From Coriobacteriia bacterium (lineage in GTDB: Bacteria; Actinomycetota; Coriobacteriia; Coriobacteriales; QAMH01): 6,851 nucleotides of DNA. Shown piece after piece: positions 1-6,480 of the stretch. The translations under genes were made by a program, and so were the position numbers. The stretch covers positions 1-6,851 of the forward strand of contig CAAEKX010000262.1 in the NCBI GenBank assembly GCA_900756605.1, in the 5' to 3' direction. Every line of letters starts with the position of its first letter. The first letter of the stretch is position 1. The notes beneath the pieces were generated by a model. The model saw only the letters and a list, made by a program, of their open reading frames with translations, did no database searches and was not told the origin of the DNA.

Positions 1-1095
1 GAGCTCGTGCTGCAGGCCGTCGATGTCCTGGAACTCGTCGACCATGACGGAATCGAAGCTCTCGCGATATGTCCGCGCTAGTTCATCATCTTCGTCGAGC
101 AGCTTGTACGTCGCGATGAGCAAATCATTTGTATCGAACGCACCCTGCGCCTGCTTGAGCGCGCGATGGCGCTCGAGGTGCTCTGCCGCAAAGTCGAGCG
201 CCGCCCGCAGAAGCTCGTACGCACTCGCAGACTGCGCCTCGGCCGCAGCCTCGAGCAGGGTATCTCTGCATTCGGCGAAGATGCCGTTATAGGGCGCGGA
301 GAGATTGCCTCCACCTGGTGGCTTGCACTCCTCGATGGCGATGGCAAGCGCGCTCCAGGAGAGAGAGCACTTTTGGCTGGTGGACAGTGCCTCGAGAGCC
401 GCTGCTACCGCAGCGACCTTATCGCGATTCTGGACATACGTTATCTTGCCCTCGGGAAGTCCCAACTCGTCGAGCTCGGCGAGTGCCCCCTGATACGTGG
501 CGAGGAGCCCTTGCACGCGACTGGCGATGACGCGAGCCGACGCAGGAGCTGGCCCCAAGTCGAAATCATCCCTGCCGCCCGGTGCGAGCATGAGCAACTC
601 TGACAGATTGTTGATGAGCTTCGTCGCGCTCTCGACGCCAAGATTGTCGAAAAGCAAGATGAGGCGCGCGTCCTTTGCGTTGTCCTGCAACAACGCATCG
701 AGCGCGAGGGCGGAAAGCGCCTGGGTCTCGTCTTCGGAAAGCAGGTTTGCGCCTGGGTCGACACCGACATCGAAGGCATGCGAAAGCAGTATGCGGCGGC
801 ACATCGAATGGATGGTTGATATCCAGGCGGCGTCAATCTTGAGGGACTCCTCGTCAAGGCCCTGCGCACGCAACTCGGCGCGCACGCGACCGATAAGCTC
901 GCCTGCAGCCTTGTTGGTAAACGTGATGGTGAGCAGTCGATCGACATCGCCGATGAGCGGCCCCGACTCTTGCGAGAGACCGTATGCGATGCGCTTGGTG
1001 AGCGTAAAGGTCTTGCCCGTGCCGGCGCCAGCCTGGATGAATAACGGCTCGTGGGCACTTTCGACCGCAGCTTGTTGACTAGGGGTAAGAGGCAT
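1..1095 (-). CDS. addA: AddA-type UvrD-family helicase-nuclease subunit, N-terminal 365 residues (partial)
   Basis: Reading leftward from ATG at 1095, the frame stays open to the window edge and gives 365 residues. Superfamily 1A helicase motifs appear in order: a Q-motif region (LTPSQQAAV, residues 3-11), Walker A AGAGTGKT (22-29), motif Ia ITFTNKAAGEL (57-67), motif Ib STIHSMCRRIL (93-103), and Walker B VMVDEFQDID (350-359). FDTNDLL (320-326) just before motif II is also typical of UvrD/AddA proteins. The family acts as an ATP-driven 3'-5' motor, and AddA usually carries its own C-terminal PD-(D/E)XK nuclease, which would lie outside the window (full AddA is roughly 1,100-1,250 aa). The start is well supported: GGAGGT (1101-1106) lies 5 nt upstream, and the ATG overlaps the addB stop as TGATG, suggesting translational coupling. 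The addB partner directly upstream favours AddA over PcrA, UvrD or RecB. Whether the nuclease half exists cannot be seen here. Confidence 0.93.
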   Translation of the reverse strand, partial: MPLTPSQQAAVESAHEPLFIQAGAGTGKTFTLTKRIAYGLSQESGPLIGDVDRLLTITFTNKAAGELIGRVRAELRAQGLDEESLKIDAAWISTIHSMCRRILLSHAFDVGVDPGANLLSEDETQALSALALDALLQDNAKDARLILLFDNLGVESATKLINNLSELLMLAPGGRDDFDLGPAPASARVIASRVQGLLATYQGALAELDELGLPEGKITYVQNRDKVAAVAAALEALSTSQKCSLSWSALAIAIEECKPPGGGNLSAPYNGIFAECRDTLLEAAAEAQSASAYELLRAALDFAAEHLERHRALKQAQGAFDTNDLLIATYKLLDEDDELARTYRESFDSVMVDEFQDIDGLQHEL

Positions 1096-3884
1096 CAGGC
1101 ACCTCCCCTGGGACAAAACGAAGCCGCCTTGCAGTACTCGCACACGTCGCTCGAGAGCGGAGCCGGCGCAATGTCACCTGCGCGGAGACGCTCGACGCAT
1201 GATGCGAGCACATCCTCGACACGCGTGAGATACGCATCATACCCCTCGTCGCTACCGGCACGAGGCAACGCATCGAAGTCCTCGCGTAGTTGCTCGGTGT
1301 CACCCCACGGTATGCCGCGTGCATAGACACCGCGCAGCGCGTTTTTGGCATATGAGCGATAGACGGAGCCAACGACGTGAAGTGGCGTGCCGAGCGCCGC
1401 GAAGTGCCGCTCGACAAGCGTGGCGTATATGTCGGTCTGGATGCGCTGCGGCAGCTCGTCGTCACGGCCGAAGCCGTAGCCGGCAGAAAGGCCACTGAGC
1501 TTGTAATCGATGATGACGGCGTTTCCCTCCACATCGACATCGACGCGATCGACCTTGCCACGCACGGGCACGCCAGCGTATTCGAGAAGCTGCTCTGAGG
1601 AACGGCCAAGTTCAAGCTCGAAGTAGATAGGGATGAAGCCCGGCAAAAACGTGGCATCACGACGCACGAGGTCGAAGACCTGTTGACGCAGCTCTTCGCA
1701 CGCGCATGAGTCGTACTCGGTGCGCAGGTAGAGACCCCGGCGCTCGCGCGACTGGTCATCTTCAAGTTGCTGGTCGAAGGCCTTGTTGGCAATGGCAAGC
1801 GCCTCGTCCACGTTCTGCTCTGTCACGCGATCATGCCCGGCCTGCTTGAGACAACGGTAGAAACGCTCCATGGTCGCATGAACGAGATTGCCCTGAGCGG
1901 CCGCATCGAATGTGACGTCCATGCCGTTGTAGCCCACGCGTCGACACGCAAACCAACGATACGGACAGCGGTAATAATCCTCGAGAGCCGTAGGCGAAAA
2001 CGTCAGGGGCTTGTCCTTGAGGTCGCGTGTCAGGTCCTTCTTCATCGCAGCCAATGCAAGCGAACCGCGCGTAACCGAGACATCGTCATGCGGCCCCTCG
2101 CTCGCGAAGAAGACGTCAGCCTCGTTCAACGCAAGCAGCCATGGCCTGAGAGCTTGCGGGACAGCCTGGACAGAAAGCCCTGCCTCGTCCTCTTCAGGAC
2201 TGCGATATGCGGCAACAAGCTCCTCGAACAGCGCGCTCGGACAGCTTTCGTCACCACCTGCATCGTGTGTCGTGCGCGTAAAGGCAAAGCAACCCTCGCA
2301 CGATTCGATGGCGTTGAGCAGCATAATGCGCTGGTCGCGGGCAAGCGTGTCTGCGCGCTCGATGCCAAGCTTGCGCATGAGCGCGTCGAACGGGCCGCCC
2401 TGCAATGCCATGGGGTAATGACATGCGTCCAGATCGCACAGGATGATAGCACCCGCGCGAATGGTCCCGAGCGCGCCCGGATCGACGATGCGAAGGGCCT
2501 CCTCCTGGTTGCCGTATGAGCGATTGAGCATGACGGGAAGATTCGCCATCTCATCGGCATCGGGCTCGCAGATGAAGCACTCGCAGAGCTCGAGATAGTC
2601 CAGCAAAGCCTCGGCTGCCGCGCAGTCGTCGACAAGCGTGTCGACATCGAGCTGCGCCGAGCGTGCGTGCTCGAAGAGAAGCCTGACGCGATCGGCGCGC
2701 GAAGCGTCGATGAGTTGCACGAGAGGTTCAAGACGCTCGCGCGTGATGGCAGCGCTCGCATTGCCCTGGGCGAAGCCCTCGCGCACGTCGCGCATTCTCT
2801 TGTATGGCACCGAGCCGGCTTGTTCGCGCCAGCGCATTTGCAGGGCGCGAGCATCTTGGGCAGGTACCCCCGCATAAGGACCACACAGCACATCGACGAA
2901 GGGCTCGAAGGGCGCATCATCACCCGCCTGCACGATCGTCTCGAGCGCAAAGAATGCGGCTCCCAGGCCCGTGCGCGCACAAGGCACGGCAAACTGCGCG
3001 GCAAAGGGAATATCCGCACGCGCAAGTGCATCATGCAGGCGCGGGTATGCATCGGCAGCGCTGGCACAGCAAACGAGCATGTCCGCATACTCGATGCCGT
3101 TTTCCTCGTGCATGCTGCGCACGAGACCCGTGACCACGTCGCTTGCGACATGCGCACCGTGAGTCTCGCCCACACGCACGTGGCCTTGCGCCCGAACGCC
3201 GCCCTTGCCCGTGAAAAGGCGCTGTCGCAAGGCAAGGAGCTCGTCGTCTTCTGGCAAAGCACCCGCGTTGATGTCGAGATGCTGCTGAAGGACGGAAACT
3301 GACGCACCTGGCTCGATTCCGGCGATGAAGCGGCGCAGATGTGCGCTGTGTAAGTCGGGGGCTTCGAAGACTAGGTGCATGCCCCGACAGACGCCCTCTT
3401 GCATGAGCACGTGCTCGGCCTGGGCAAGCTCGACAAGGCCTTCATGCTCGAGCTTTGCCTCATAAAGCGATACGAGCTCCATGAGCTTTGACTCCGAGTT
3501 CGACAACGCGGTGCTCGGACACAGACCCGGATAGATGGCCTCCTCGACAAACGCGGCAAGCTGCGTGACGAAGTCAGGAGAGGGCGAGGTGTCGAAGAGG
3601 GCGACCTGCGTGATAAGCGGGCGCAGCAAGACCTTGCGCTCGGCAGGTGCCACGATGGTGGAGCCATCGCCGTAGACATCCCAGAGCTGGCTCACGAACT
3701 GCGCATGCGTCACGACATCGACACCGGTGCCAACAAGCGTGCGAAGCTGCAGCTTGCGCTGCTGCCCCCATGCATGCGAGGGCACGATGAGCGTGGCGGC
3801 GACACCCGCGCCTTGTGCGCGCAGCAAATCCGCGTTGCTCGCCTCAAGCAGCGCGTCAAGCGTGCTGACCGTCGTTACCCCCAT
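1095..3884 (-). CDS. addB: AddB-type PD-(D/E)XK nuclease with iron-sulfur cluster motif; inactivated helicase-like N-terminus
   Basis: A 929-residue protein. The N-terminal half is helicase-like but has no Walker A; it begins near the segment TLIVPSHAW (31-39), where ATP-binding AddB proteins carry GxxGxGKT just before. A degenerate motor motif remains at AIILCDLDACHYP (479-491). The C-terminal nuclease is intact by inspection: SPTALEDYYRCPYRW (630-644), GNLVHATMERFY (665-676), GKVDRVD (776-782), IIDYK (791-795; Asp793 and Lys795 catalytic type) and QTDIY (816-820). Four cysteines, Cys640 and the CX2CX5C set 915, 918 and 924, match the AddB iron-sulfur staple. With AddA it should resect double-strand breaks for RecA loading. 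The start is fixed: an SD (AGAAGG, 3893-3898) lies 8 nt upstream, and the TAG of the preceding gene is in frame 12 nt before the ATG, so no longer N-terminus is possible. RexB-like naming would be equally reasonable given the missing ATP site. Confidence 0.92.
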   Translation of the reverse strand: MGVTTVSTLDALLEASNADLLRAQGAGVAATLIVPSHAWGQQRKLQLRTLVGTGVDVVTHAQFVSQLWDVYGDGSTIVAPAERKVLLRPLITQVALFDTSPSPDFVTQLAAFVEEAIYPGLCPSTALSNSESKLMELVSLYEAKLEHEGLVELAQAEHVLMQEGVCRGMHLVFEAPDLHSAHLRRFIAGIEPGASVSVLQQHLDINAGALPEDDELLALRQRLFTGKGGVRAQGHVRVGETHGAHVASDVVTGLVRSMHEENGIEYADMLVCCASAADAYPRLHDALARADIPFAAQFAVPCARTGLGAAFFALETIVQAGDDAPFEPFVDVLCGPYAGVPAQDARALQMRWREQAGSVPYKRMRDVREGFAQGNASAAITRERLEPLVQLIDASRADRVRLLFEHARSAQLDVDTLVDDCAAAEALLDYLELCECFICEPDADEMANLPVMLNRSYGNQEEALRIVDPGALGTIRAGAIILCDLDACHYPMALQGGPFDALMRKLGIERADTLARDQRIMLLNAIESCEGCFAFTRTTHDAGGDESCPSALFEELVAAYRSPEEDEAGLSVQAVPQALRPWLLALNEADVFFASEGPHDDVSVTRGSLALAAMKKDLTRDLKDKPLTFSPTALEDYYRCPYRWFACRRVGYNGMDVTFDAAAQGNLVHATMERFYRCLKQAGHDRVTEQNVDEALAIANKAFDQQLEDDQSRERRGLYLRTEYDSCACEELRQQVFDLVRRDATFLPGFIPIYFELELGRSSEQLLEYAGVPVRGKVDRVDVDVEGNAVIIDYKLSGLSAGYGFGRDDELPQRIQTDIYATLVERHFAALGTPLHVVGSVYRSYAKNALRGVYARGIPWGDTEQLREDFDALPRAGSDEGYDAYLTRVEDVLASCVERLRAGDIAPAPLSSDVCEYCKAASFCPRGGA

Positions 3885-3896
3885 CGCGCAGACCTT

Positions 3897-4553
3897 CTAG
3901 TGGCTCGCGTCGACGATGTCGAGAAGCTCGAGCGGACTATCGATGATGAAATCGGGATATTCTTCCTCAAGCGTAGCGAAATCCCTGAAGCCCCAGGTGC
4001 AGGCAACGCTCGTGCATCTGGCGTTCTTGCCCGTGCGTACGTCGGGCTGAGAGTCACCTACGAACCATGCCTCCTGCGGCTGTGCGCCGAGCTGCTCGAG
4101 CGCCTTGAGAGCCATGGCAGGATCTGGCTTGGGGGCGATGCCCTCGACGCGGCCAACCGCAACGGGAATGTAGTCTGCGAACCAAAGTTTGCGCAGAGCC
4201 TCGGTCTCGGGTTGAATCTTGTTGCTCACAATGGCCATCTTGATGCCGCGATCCTTGAGACCGGCGAGTAGCTCCATGATGCCCGGATACGGATGCGTCG
4301 CATCATTGCAGTGCGCCTTATAGTGCGCGTTGAAATCATCGAAGACGCGTTGAAACTCGGGCGAGCCCGTTACGAAAGCGTGCTTGGTGAGAAGCTCGAT
4401 GAGCACGATGGAGCCGTACCCGGCCGCCTCGCGCGTCTCGTCGAACGTGACGAGCGGAAGACCCGATTGCTCGAGCGCGTAGTTGACGCTCACGTGCAGA
4501 TCATCGAGCGTATCGAGCAAGGTGCCATCCATATCGAAAAGTACTGTATCCAC
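3897..4553 (-). CDS. HAD-superfamily hydrolase, phosphoglycolate phosphatase type
   Basis: A 218-residue protein with all four HAD motifs: motif I DMDGTLLDT (nucleophile Asp7, acid/base Asp9), motif II Ser110 in AIVSNK, motif III Lys142 in PKPDP, and motif IV GDSQPD (Asp167, Asp171). A helical cap region lies between motif I and motif II (about residues 15-85), as in class C1 enzymes of the Gph/PpaX group. Members dephosphorylate small phosphate esters such as 2-phosphoglycolate, which is released during repair of 3'-phosphoglycolate DNA ends; PpaX relatives act on pyrophosphate, so the substrate cannot be fixed from sequence alone. The start is GTG: AAAGGA (4560-4565) lies 6 nt upstream, and the ATG seen at 4560-4558 is out of frame. 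It is the first gene of a run with addB (12-bp gap) and addA, which fits a DNA-repair side role, though that is inference. No gene symbol is given because gph and ppaX cannot be told apart here. Confidence 0.88.
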   Translation of the reverse strand: MDTVLFDMDGTLLDTLDDLHVSVNYALEQSGLPLVTFDETREAAGYGSIVLIELLTKHAFVTGSPEFQRVFDDFNAHYKAHCNDATHPYPGIMELLAGLKDRGIKMAIVSNKIQPETEALRKLWFADYIPVAVGRVEGIAPKPDPAMALKALEQLGAQPQEAWFVGDSQPDVRTGKNARCTSVACTWGFRDFATLEEEYPDFIIDSPLELLDIVDASH

Positions 4554-4559
4554 AACGCA

Positions 4560-4565
4560 TCCTTT
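4560..4565 (-). promoter_or_regulatory. Shine-Dalgarno site that sets the GTG start of the HAD phosphatase
   Basis: Minus-strand AAAGGA lies 6 nt before GTG at 4553. It overlaps an out-of-frame ATG (4560-4558), which could mislead a gene caller. HAD motif I begins at residue 7 of the GTG-initiated protein, as is usual for the family. Confidence 0.75.
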
Positions 4566-4580
4566 CTTTAGGTGCCAAAG

Positions 4581-4586
4581 ATTCTA
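4581..4586 (-). promoter_or_regulatory. Candidate -10 element (TAGAAT) for the phosphatase-addB-addA operon
   Basis: On the minus strand TAGAAT matches the TATAAT consensus in five of six positions and lies 27 bp upstream of the GTG start, leaving room for a leader of about 20 nt that contains the AAAGGA SD. The upstream -35 position is A-rich (TGAAAA with an 18-bp spacer) and a weak match, so this is a moderate candidate only. Confidence 0.4.
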
Positions 4587-4640
4587 CCGCAGGGCTGTGA
4601 CATTTTTTCATCATGCGCCGCGGGTATGGGTAAATCGCGC

Positions 4641-4646
4641 TACACT
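4641..4646 (+). promoter_or_regulatory. Candidate -10 element (TACACT) for maf, possibly giving a leaderless transcript
   Basis: TACACT matches four of six consensus positions. Its last base is 7 nt before the A of the maf ATG, so transcription would start at or next to the start codon. No purine-rich SD sequence is visible in the 20 nt before the ATG, which agrees with a leaderless message. No good -35 is seen near 4618-4623. Confidence 0.35.
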
Positions 4647-4653
4647 GCAGATC

Positions 4654-5259
4654 ATGAACGACGAAACCGGACTCATACTGGCATCAGGATCGCCCCGGCG
4701 CAAGGAGCTGCTTGCACGGACGGGTCGCACGTTTCGCGTCGTCGTAAGCGATGCTGACGAGATTGCCCCAAAGGACATGGCGCCCGTTGACGTTGCCATG
4801 CACAACGCGCGTGCCAAGGCGCTCGCCGTCGCTTCCGGACAGCCCGCCAGCGCAACCGTCATCGGCGCCGATACCATCGTCGTGCTCGACGGGCGCGTCT
4901 TCGGCAAACCGCTCGACGAACGCGATGCCCATCGCATGCTTCGTGAGCTGTCGGGCAAAACGCACCAGGTCATCACAGGCGTTGCCCTTGCGCATGAGGG
5001 CAATTGCGAAACCTTCGCGGAAGTCACCGACGTTTGCTTCAGAGAACTTTTCGACGCGGAAATCACGGCGTATATCGCCACAGGAGAGCCGCTCGATAAA
5101 GCCGGCGCCTACGGCATACAAGGTGCGGCCGGCGCCTTCGTCGACCATATCGAGGGCGATTATGACAACGTGGTTGGGTTACCCGTCGCGCGTCTAGAGC
5201 GAGCGCTTGATCTTGAGGGCGGCGATGAGGTAGACAACGGGCAGAATGGCAAGTGCTAG
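4654..5259 (+). CDS. maf: Maf-family nucleotide pyrophosphatase, YhdE type (dTTP/UTP)
   Basis: A 201-residue protein with the Maf signature throughout: LASGSPRRKELL (9-20), GADTIV (71-76), FGKPLD (83-88), SGKTHQVITGV (100-110), GEPLDKAGAYGIQG (144-157) and IEGDYDNVVGLP (167-178). The DKAGAYGIQG and GDYxNVVGLP versions are those of the YhdE/Maf group, which hydrolyses dTTP, UTP and modified pyrimidine nucleotides to monophosphates, and differ from the YceF (m7GTP) group. It is cytosolic and linked to nucleotide-pool cleaning and septum inhibition in Bacillus. The ATG at 4654 was chosen because SGSPRR then begins at residue 11, as usual; the frame is open further upstream to 4483, but that extra part runs antisense into the phosphatase gene and has no family match. 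The protein is slightly long: about 10 residues past the usual end form an acidic tail lying antisense to the 3' end of the convergent membrane-protein gene. Confidence 0.94.
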   Translation: MNDETGLILASGSPRRKELLARTGRTFRVVVSDADEIAPKDMAPVDVAMHNARAKALAVASGQPASATVIGADTIVVLDGRVFGKPLDERDAHRMLRELSGKTHQVITGVALAHEGNCETFAEVTDVCFRELFDAEITAYIATGEPLDKAGAYGIQGAAGAFVDHIEGDYDNVVGLPVARLERALDLEGGDEVDNGQNGKC

Positions 5260-5742
5260 CGCATAGAGCAGTGCCGTGACCACGTACTGCGGCGTCATCG
5301 CAAGAGCATATCCCAAGAACGCAACGACGAGCACGAGCGCGATGATTGCCATGACGATGGCAATCATGACCTTGCTCGGATGCTTGGCGACGTAAATCGC
5401 AATGACGGCAGGCGGAATGAGCGCGATGCCGCACGCAAGAGCCGTGCCATACAAGTACGCACCCAAAAGCCCGATATCGGGCATGAGTGCCGCCACATCG
5501 GCGACGCGGATGAGCTGCACGATGCAAAACGCGATGAGGATGATTGCGATAACGAGCATCGCGACACCGAGACCCGCCAACACGCGATGTCCCCAGGTCT
5601 TCTCGAAGGTGAGAAGGTCGGGGTTGTCGCGATCGTCGGTAAGGACCGACGGATCGATGGGCTGCGGTTCATGTTCATGACCCGAATGACCGGGCGTCCT
5701 GCCCGTCCGTGGGGTCTCGCGATAGTCGCTGTAATTCTCCAT
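5194..5742 (-). CDS. Four-TM membrane protein of unknown function
   Basis: A 182-residue protein I do not recognise. The first 50 residues are hydrophilic, charged and rich in Pro, Asp and His (HSGHEHEPQP, 19-28). Four hydrophobic segments follow, roughly residues 54-76, 91-117, 123-147 and 153-176, and a short basic tail KIKRSL ends the protein. There is no signal peptide and no catalytic motif that I can see. It is the last gene of the leftward acyl carrier protein operon, 9 bp after the zinc-ribbon gene, with only a weak SD (AGGCAAG). Its last 66 bp overlap the 3' end of maf on the other strand. The coding claim rests on the clean TM pattern, tight spacing with its neighbour and absence of a competing frame. 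The role is unknown; a partner of the adjacent two-TM protein in the membrane is a possibility only. Confidence 0.8.
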   Translation of the reverse strand: MENYSDYRETPRTGRTPGHSGHEHEPQPIDPSVLTDDRDNPDLLTFEKTWGHRVLAGLGVAMLVIAIILIAFCIVQLIRVADVAALMPDIGLLGAYLYGTALACGIALIPPAVIAIYVAKHPSKVMIAIVMAIIALVLVVAFLGYALAMTPQYVVTALLYALALAILPVVYLIAALKIKRSL

Positions 5743-5751
5743 ACGTCTTGC

Positions 5752-6234
5752 CTAACTTTGCACGATGGTCTTCTCACCGCATGACGGGCACTTCACGGCA
5801 ATTTTGCCCTTGCCAGCCGGCACGCGCATCTGCTGCCCGCAAAACGAGCAGCTCAGATATTTGTACCCGGCATCGGCATTTGTCTTGTCCTTGGTCTTGC
5901 CCTTGCCTTTTGACGAGATGTCCTTAGAGGAGGCGCGCTTGCGCTCCGCACGGCGCGTGCGACGCCGCAGAAAAGCCTCGTTCTCACGCCGGCGCGCATC
6001 CGCATTACGCGACAGCATGCGAAAGAGCATGAGGACAAGCAGAATGAGCCCGACCCAATTGAGGATGGTCGATAGCCATGCGATCCACACAAGGCGCAGC
6101 ATGTTGGCGAGGACGCCACAGAGGATCGAGAAGATCCACATGACGACCACGCCAACGCTCATGGCTTGGCCTAGCTGGTCAAAGCCGTAGCGCCCTTGCA
6201 TGAACTTGTAGAGCCATGCGCTGATTCTGTTCAT
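5752..6234 (-). CDS. Two-TM membrane protein with a C-terminal zinc ribbon, function unknown
   Basis: A 160-residue protein in three parts. The N-terminus carries RYGFDQL (15-21) and two hydrophobic segments (about 25-45 and 48-71). A very basic linker (about 75-118) contains RMLSRNADARRRENEAFLRRR, in which the SRN and REN residues look like a conserved set. The C-terminus is a zinc ribbon with CX2C knuckles Cys129/Cys132 and Cys149/Cys152 flanking MRVPAGKGKIAVK. From memory, similar small proteins with the same RYG-DQL, SRN and RVPxGKGKI motifs are common in Clostridia and lack a known role; this is recollection, not a search. The ribbon probably faces the cytoplasm next to the basic linker and may bind nucleic acid or protein. 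The start lies 3 bp after the acpP stop with a poor SD, implying translation coupled to acpP. Confidence 0.86.
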   Translation of the reverse strand: MNRISAWLYKFMQGRYGFDQLGQAMSVGVVVMWIFSILCGVLANMLRLVWIAWLSTILNWVGLILLVLMLFRMLSRNADARRRENEAFLRRRTRRAERKRASSKDISSKGKGKTKDKTNADAGYKYLSCSFCGQQMRVPAGKGKIAVKCPSCGEKTIVQS

Positions 6235-6237
6235 AAA

Positions 6238-6459
6238 CTACTTGAGCGAATCGATATGCTCGACGATGTCGCCGATGGTCTCGAGACCCTCGGGCTCGCC
6301 GAAATCGATGCCCTCGGCATCCTCGATATCGCAGATGAGCTCAACGAGATCGAGCGAGTCGATGTCGATGGAATCAAGCGTGGTGTCTTCCTCGACCTGC
6401 TCCGGCTCAATGGAGAGGTTGTCCTCGAGAATCTTCCTGATGGTGTCAATGGTAGCCAT
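6238..6459 (-). CDS. acpP: Acyl carrier protein
   Basis: A 73-residue acidic protein with the ACP fold signature DSIDIDSLDLVEL (29-41). Ser35 in DSLD is the expected 4'-phosphopantetheine attachment site. Helix I (TIRKILEDNL) and the acidic helix II to III region (ICDIEDAEGIDF) are also as in AcpP, and the length is right (usual 75-80). It carries growing acyl chains on a phosphopantetheine arm in the cytosol. The start was placed at ATG 6459 because AAAGGAGA (6463-6470) lies 3 nt upstream; the frame extends to 6498, but that extension crosses the promoter and has no ACP sequence. The gene sits between truA and two membrane-protein genes rather than in a fab cluster, so it could be either the main fatty-acid ACP or a specialised carrier; sequence alone does not decide. 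It is the first gene of the leftward operon. Confidence 0.93.
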   Translation of the reverse strand: MATIDTIRKILEDNLSIEPEQVEEDTTLDSIDIDSLDLVELICDIEDAEGIDFGEPEGLETIGDIVEHIDSLK

Positions 6460-6462
6460 GGT

Positions 6463-6470
6463 TCTCCTTT
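6463..6470 (-). promoter_or_regulatory. Strong Shine-Dalgarno site that sets the acpP start
   Basis: Minus-strand AAAGGAGA ends 3 nt before the ATG at 6459, with the GGAG core a normal distance from the start. It rules against the longer upstream ATG at 6498, which would lie within the promoter. Confidence 0.85.
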
Positions 6471-6480
6471 CGCCATGGGC

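Larger units (their letters stand above)
4554..4653. promoter_or_regulatory. Divergent intergenic region between the HAD phosphatase operon and maf
   Basis: These 100 bp separate two divergent genes and should hold both promoters. An A/T-rich patch with a six-T run (4603-4608) sits in the middle. Leftward, TAGAAT is a good -10 candidate (see separate entry). Rightward, TACACT at 4641-4646 is a plausible -10 for maf. I see no convincing -35 hexamer for either, and no riboswitch-like structure or strong inverted repeat. Confidence 0.6.

Noticed and set aside
497..1078. A 193-residue plus-strand frame and a 205-residue minus-strand frame (441-1058) over addA
   Set aside because: Both are shadows. 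The true minus-strand frame starting at 1095 has helicase motifs over the same bases.
1767..2519. A 250-residue open frame on the plus strand inside addB
   Set aside because: It lies antisense to a well-supported coding region with clear motifs. It has no recognisable family and its composition is that of a GC-rich shadow frame.
2667..3302. A 211-residue plus-strand open frame inside addB
   Set aside because: Antisense shadow of addB with no SD and no domain.
2126..3307. A 393-residue minus-strand open frame inside addB in another frame
   Set aside because: The translation is an Arg/Ser/Ala/Cys-rich low-information string typical of an out-of-frame shadow, and addB explains the region.
4483..4653. 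A longer N-terminus for Maf starting at 4483
   Set aside because: The added 57 residues are antisense to the phosphatase gene and Ser-rich; Maf proteins begin a few residues before SGSPRR.
4554..4653. Possible riboswitch or small RNA in the divergent gap
   Set aside because: Only 100 bp with two expected promoters; I could not fold a convincing stem-loop or find a known conserved core by eye.
5180..5270. Bidirectional terminator between maf and the membrane-protein gene
   Set aside because: Only short chance palindromes such as gctagc are present, with no GC-rich stem followed by a T run on either strand.
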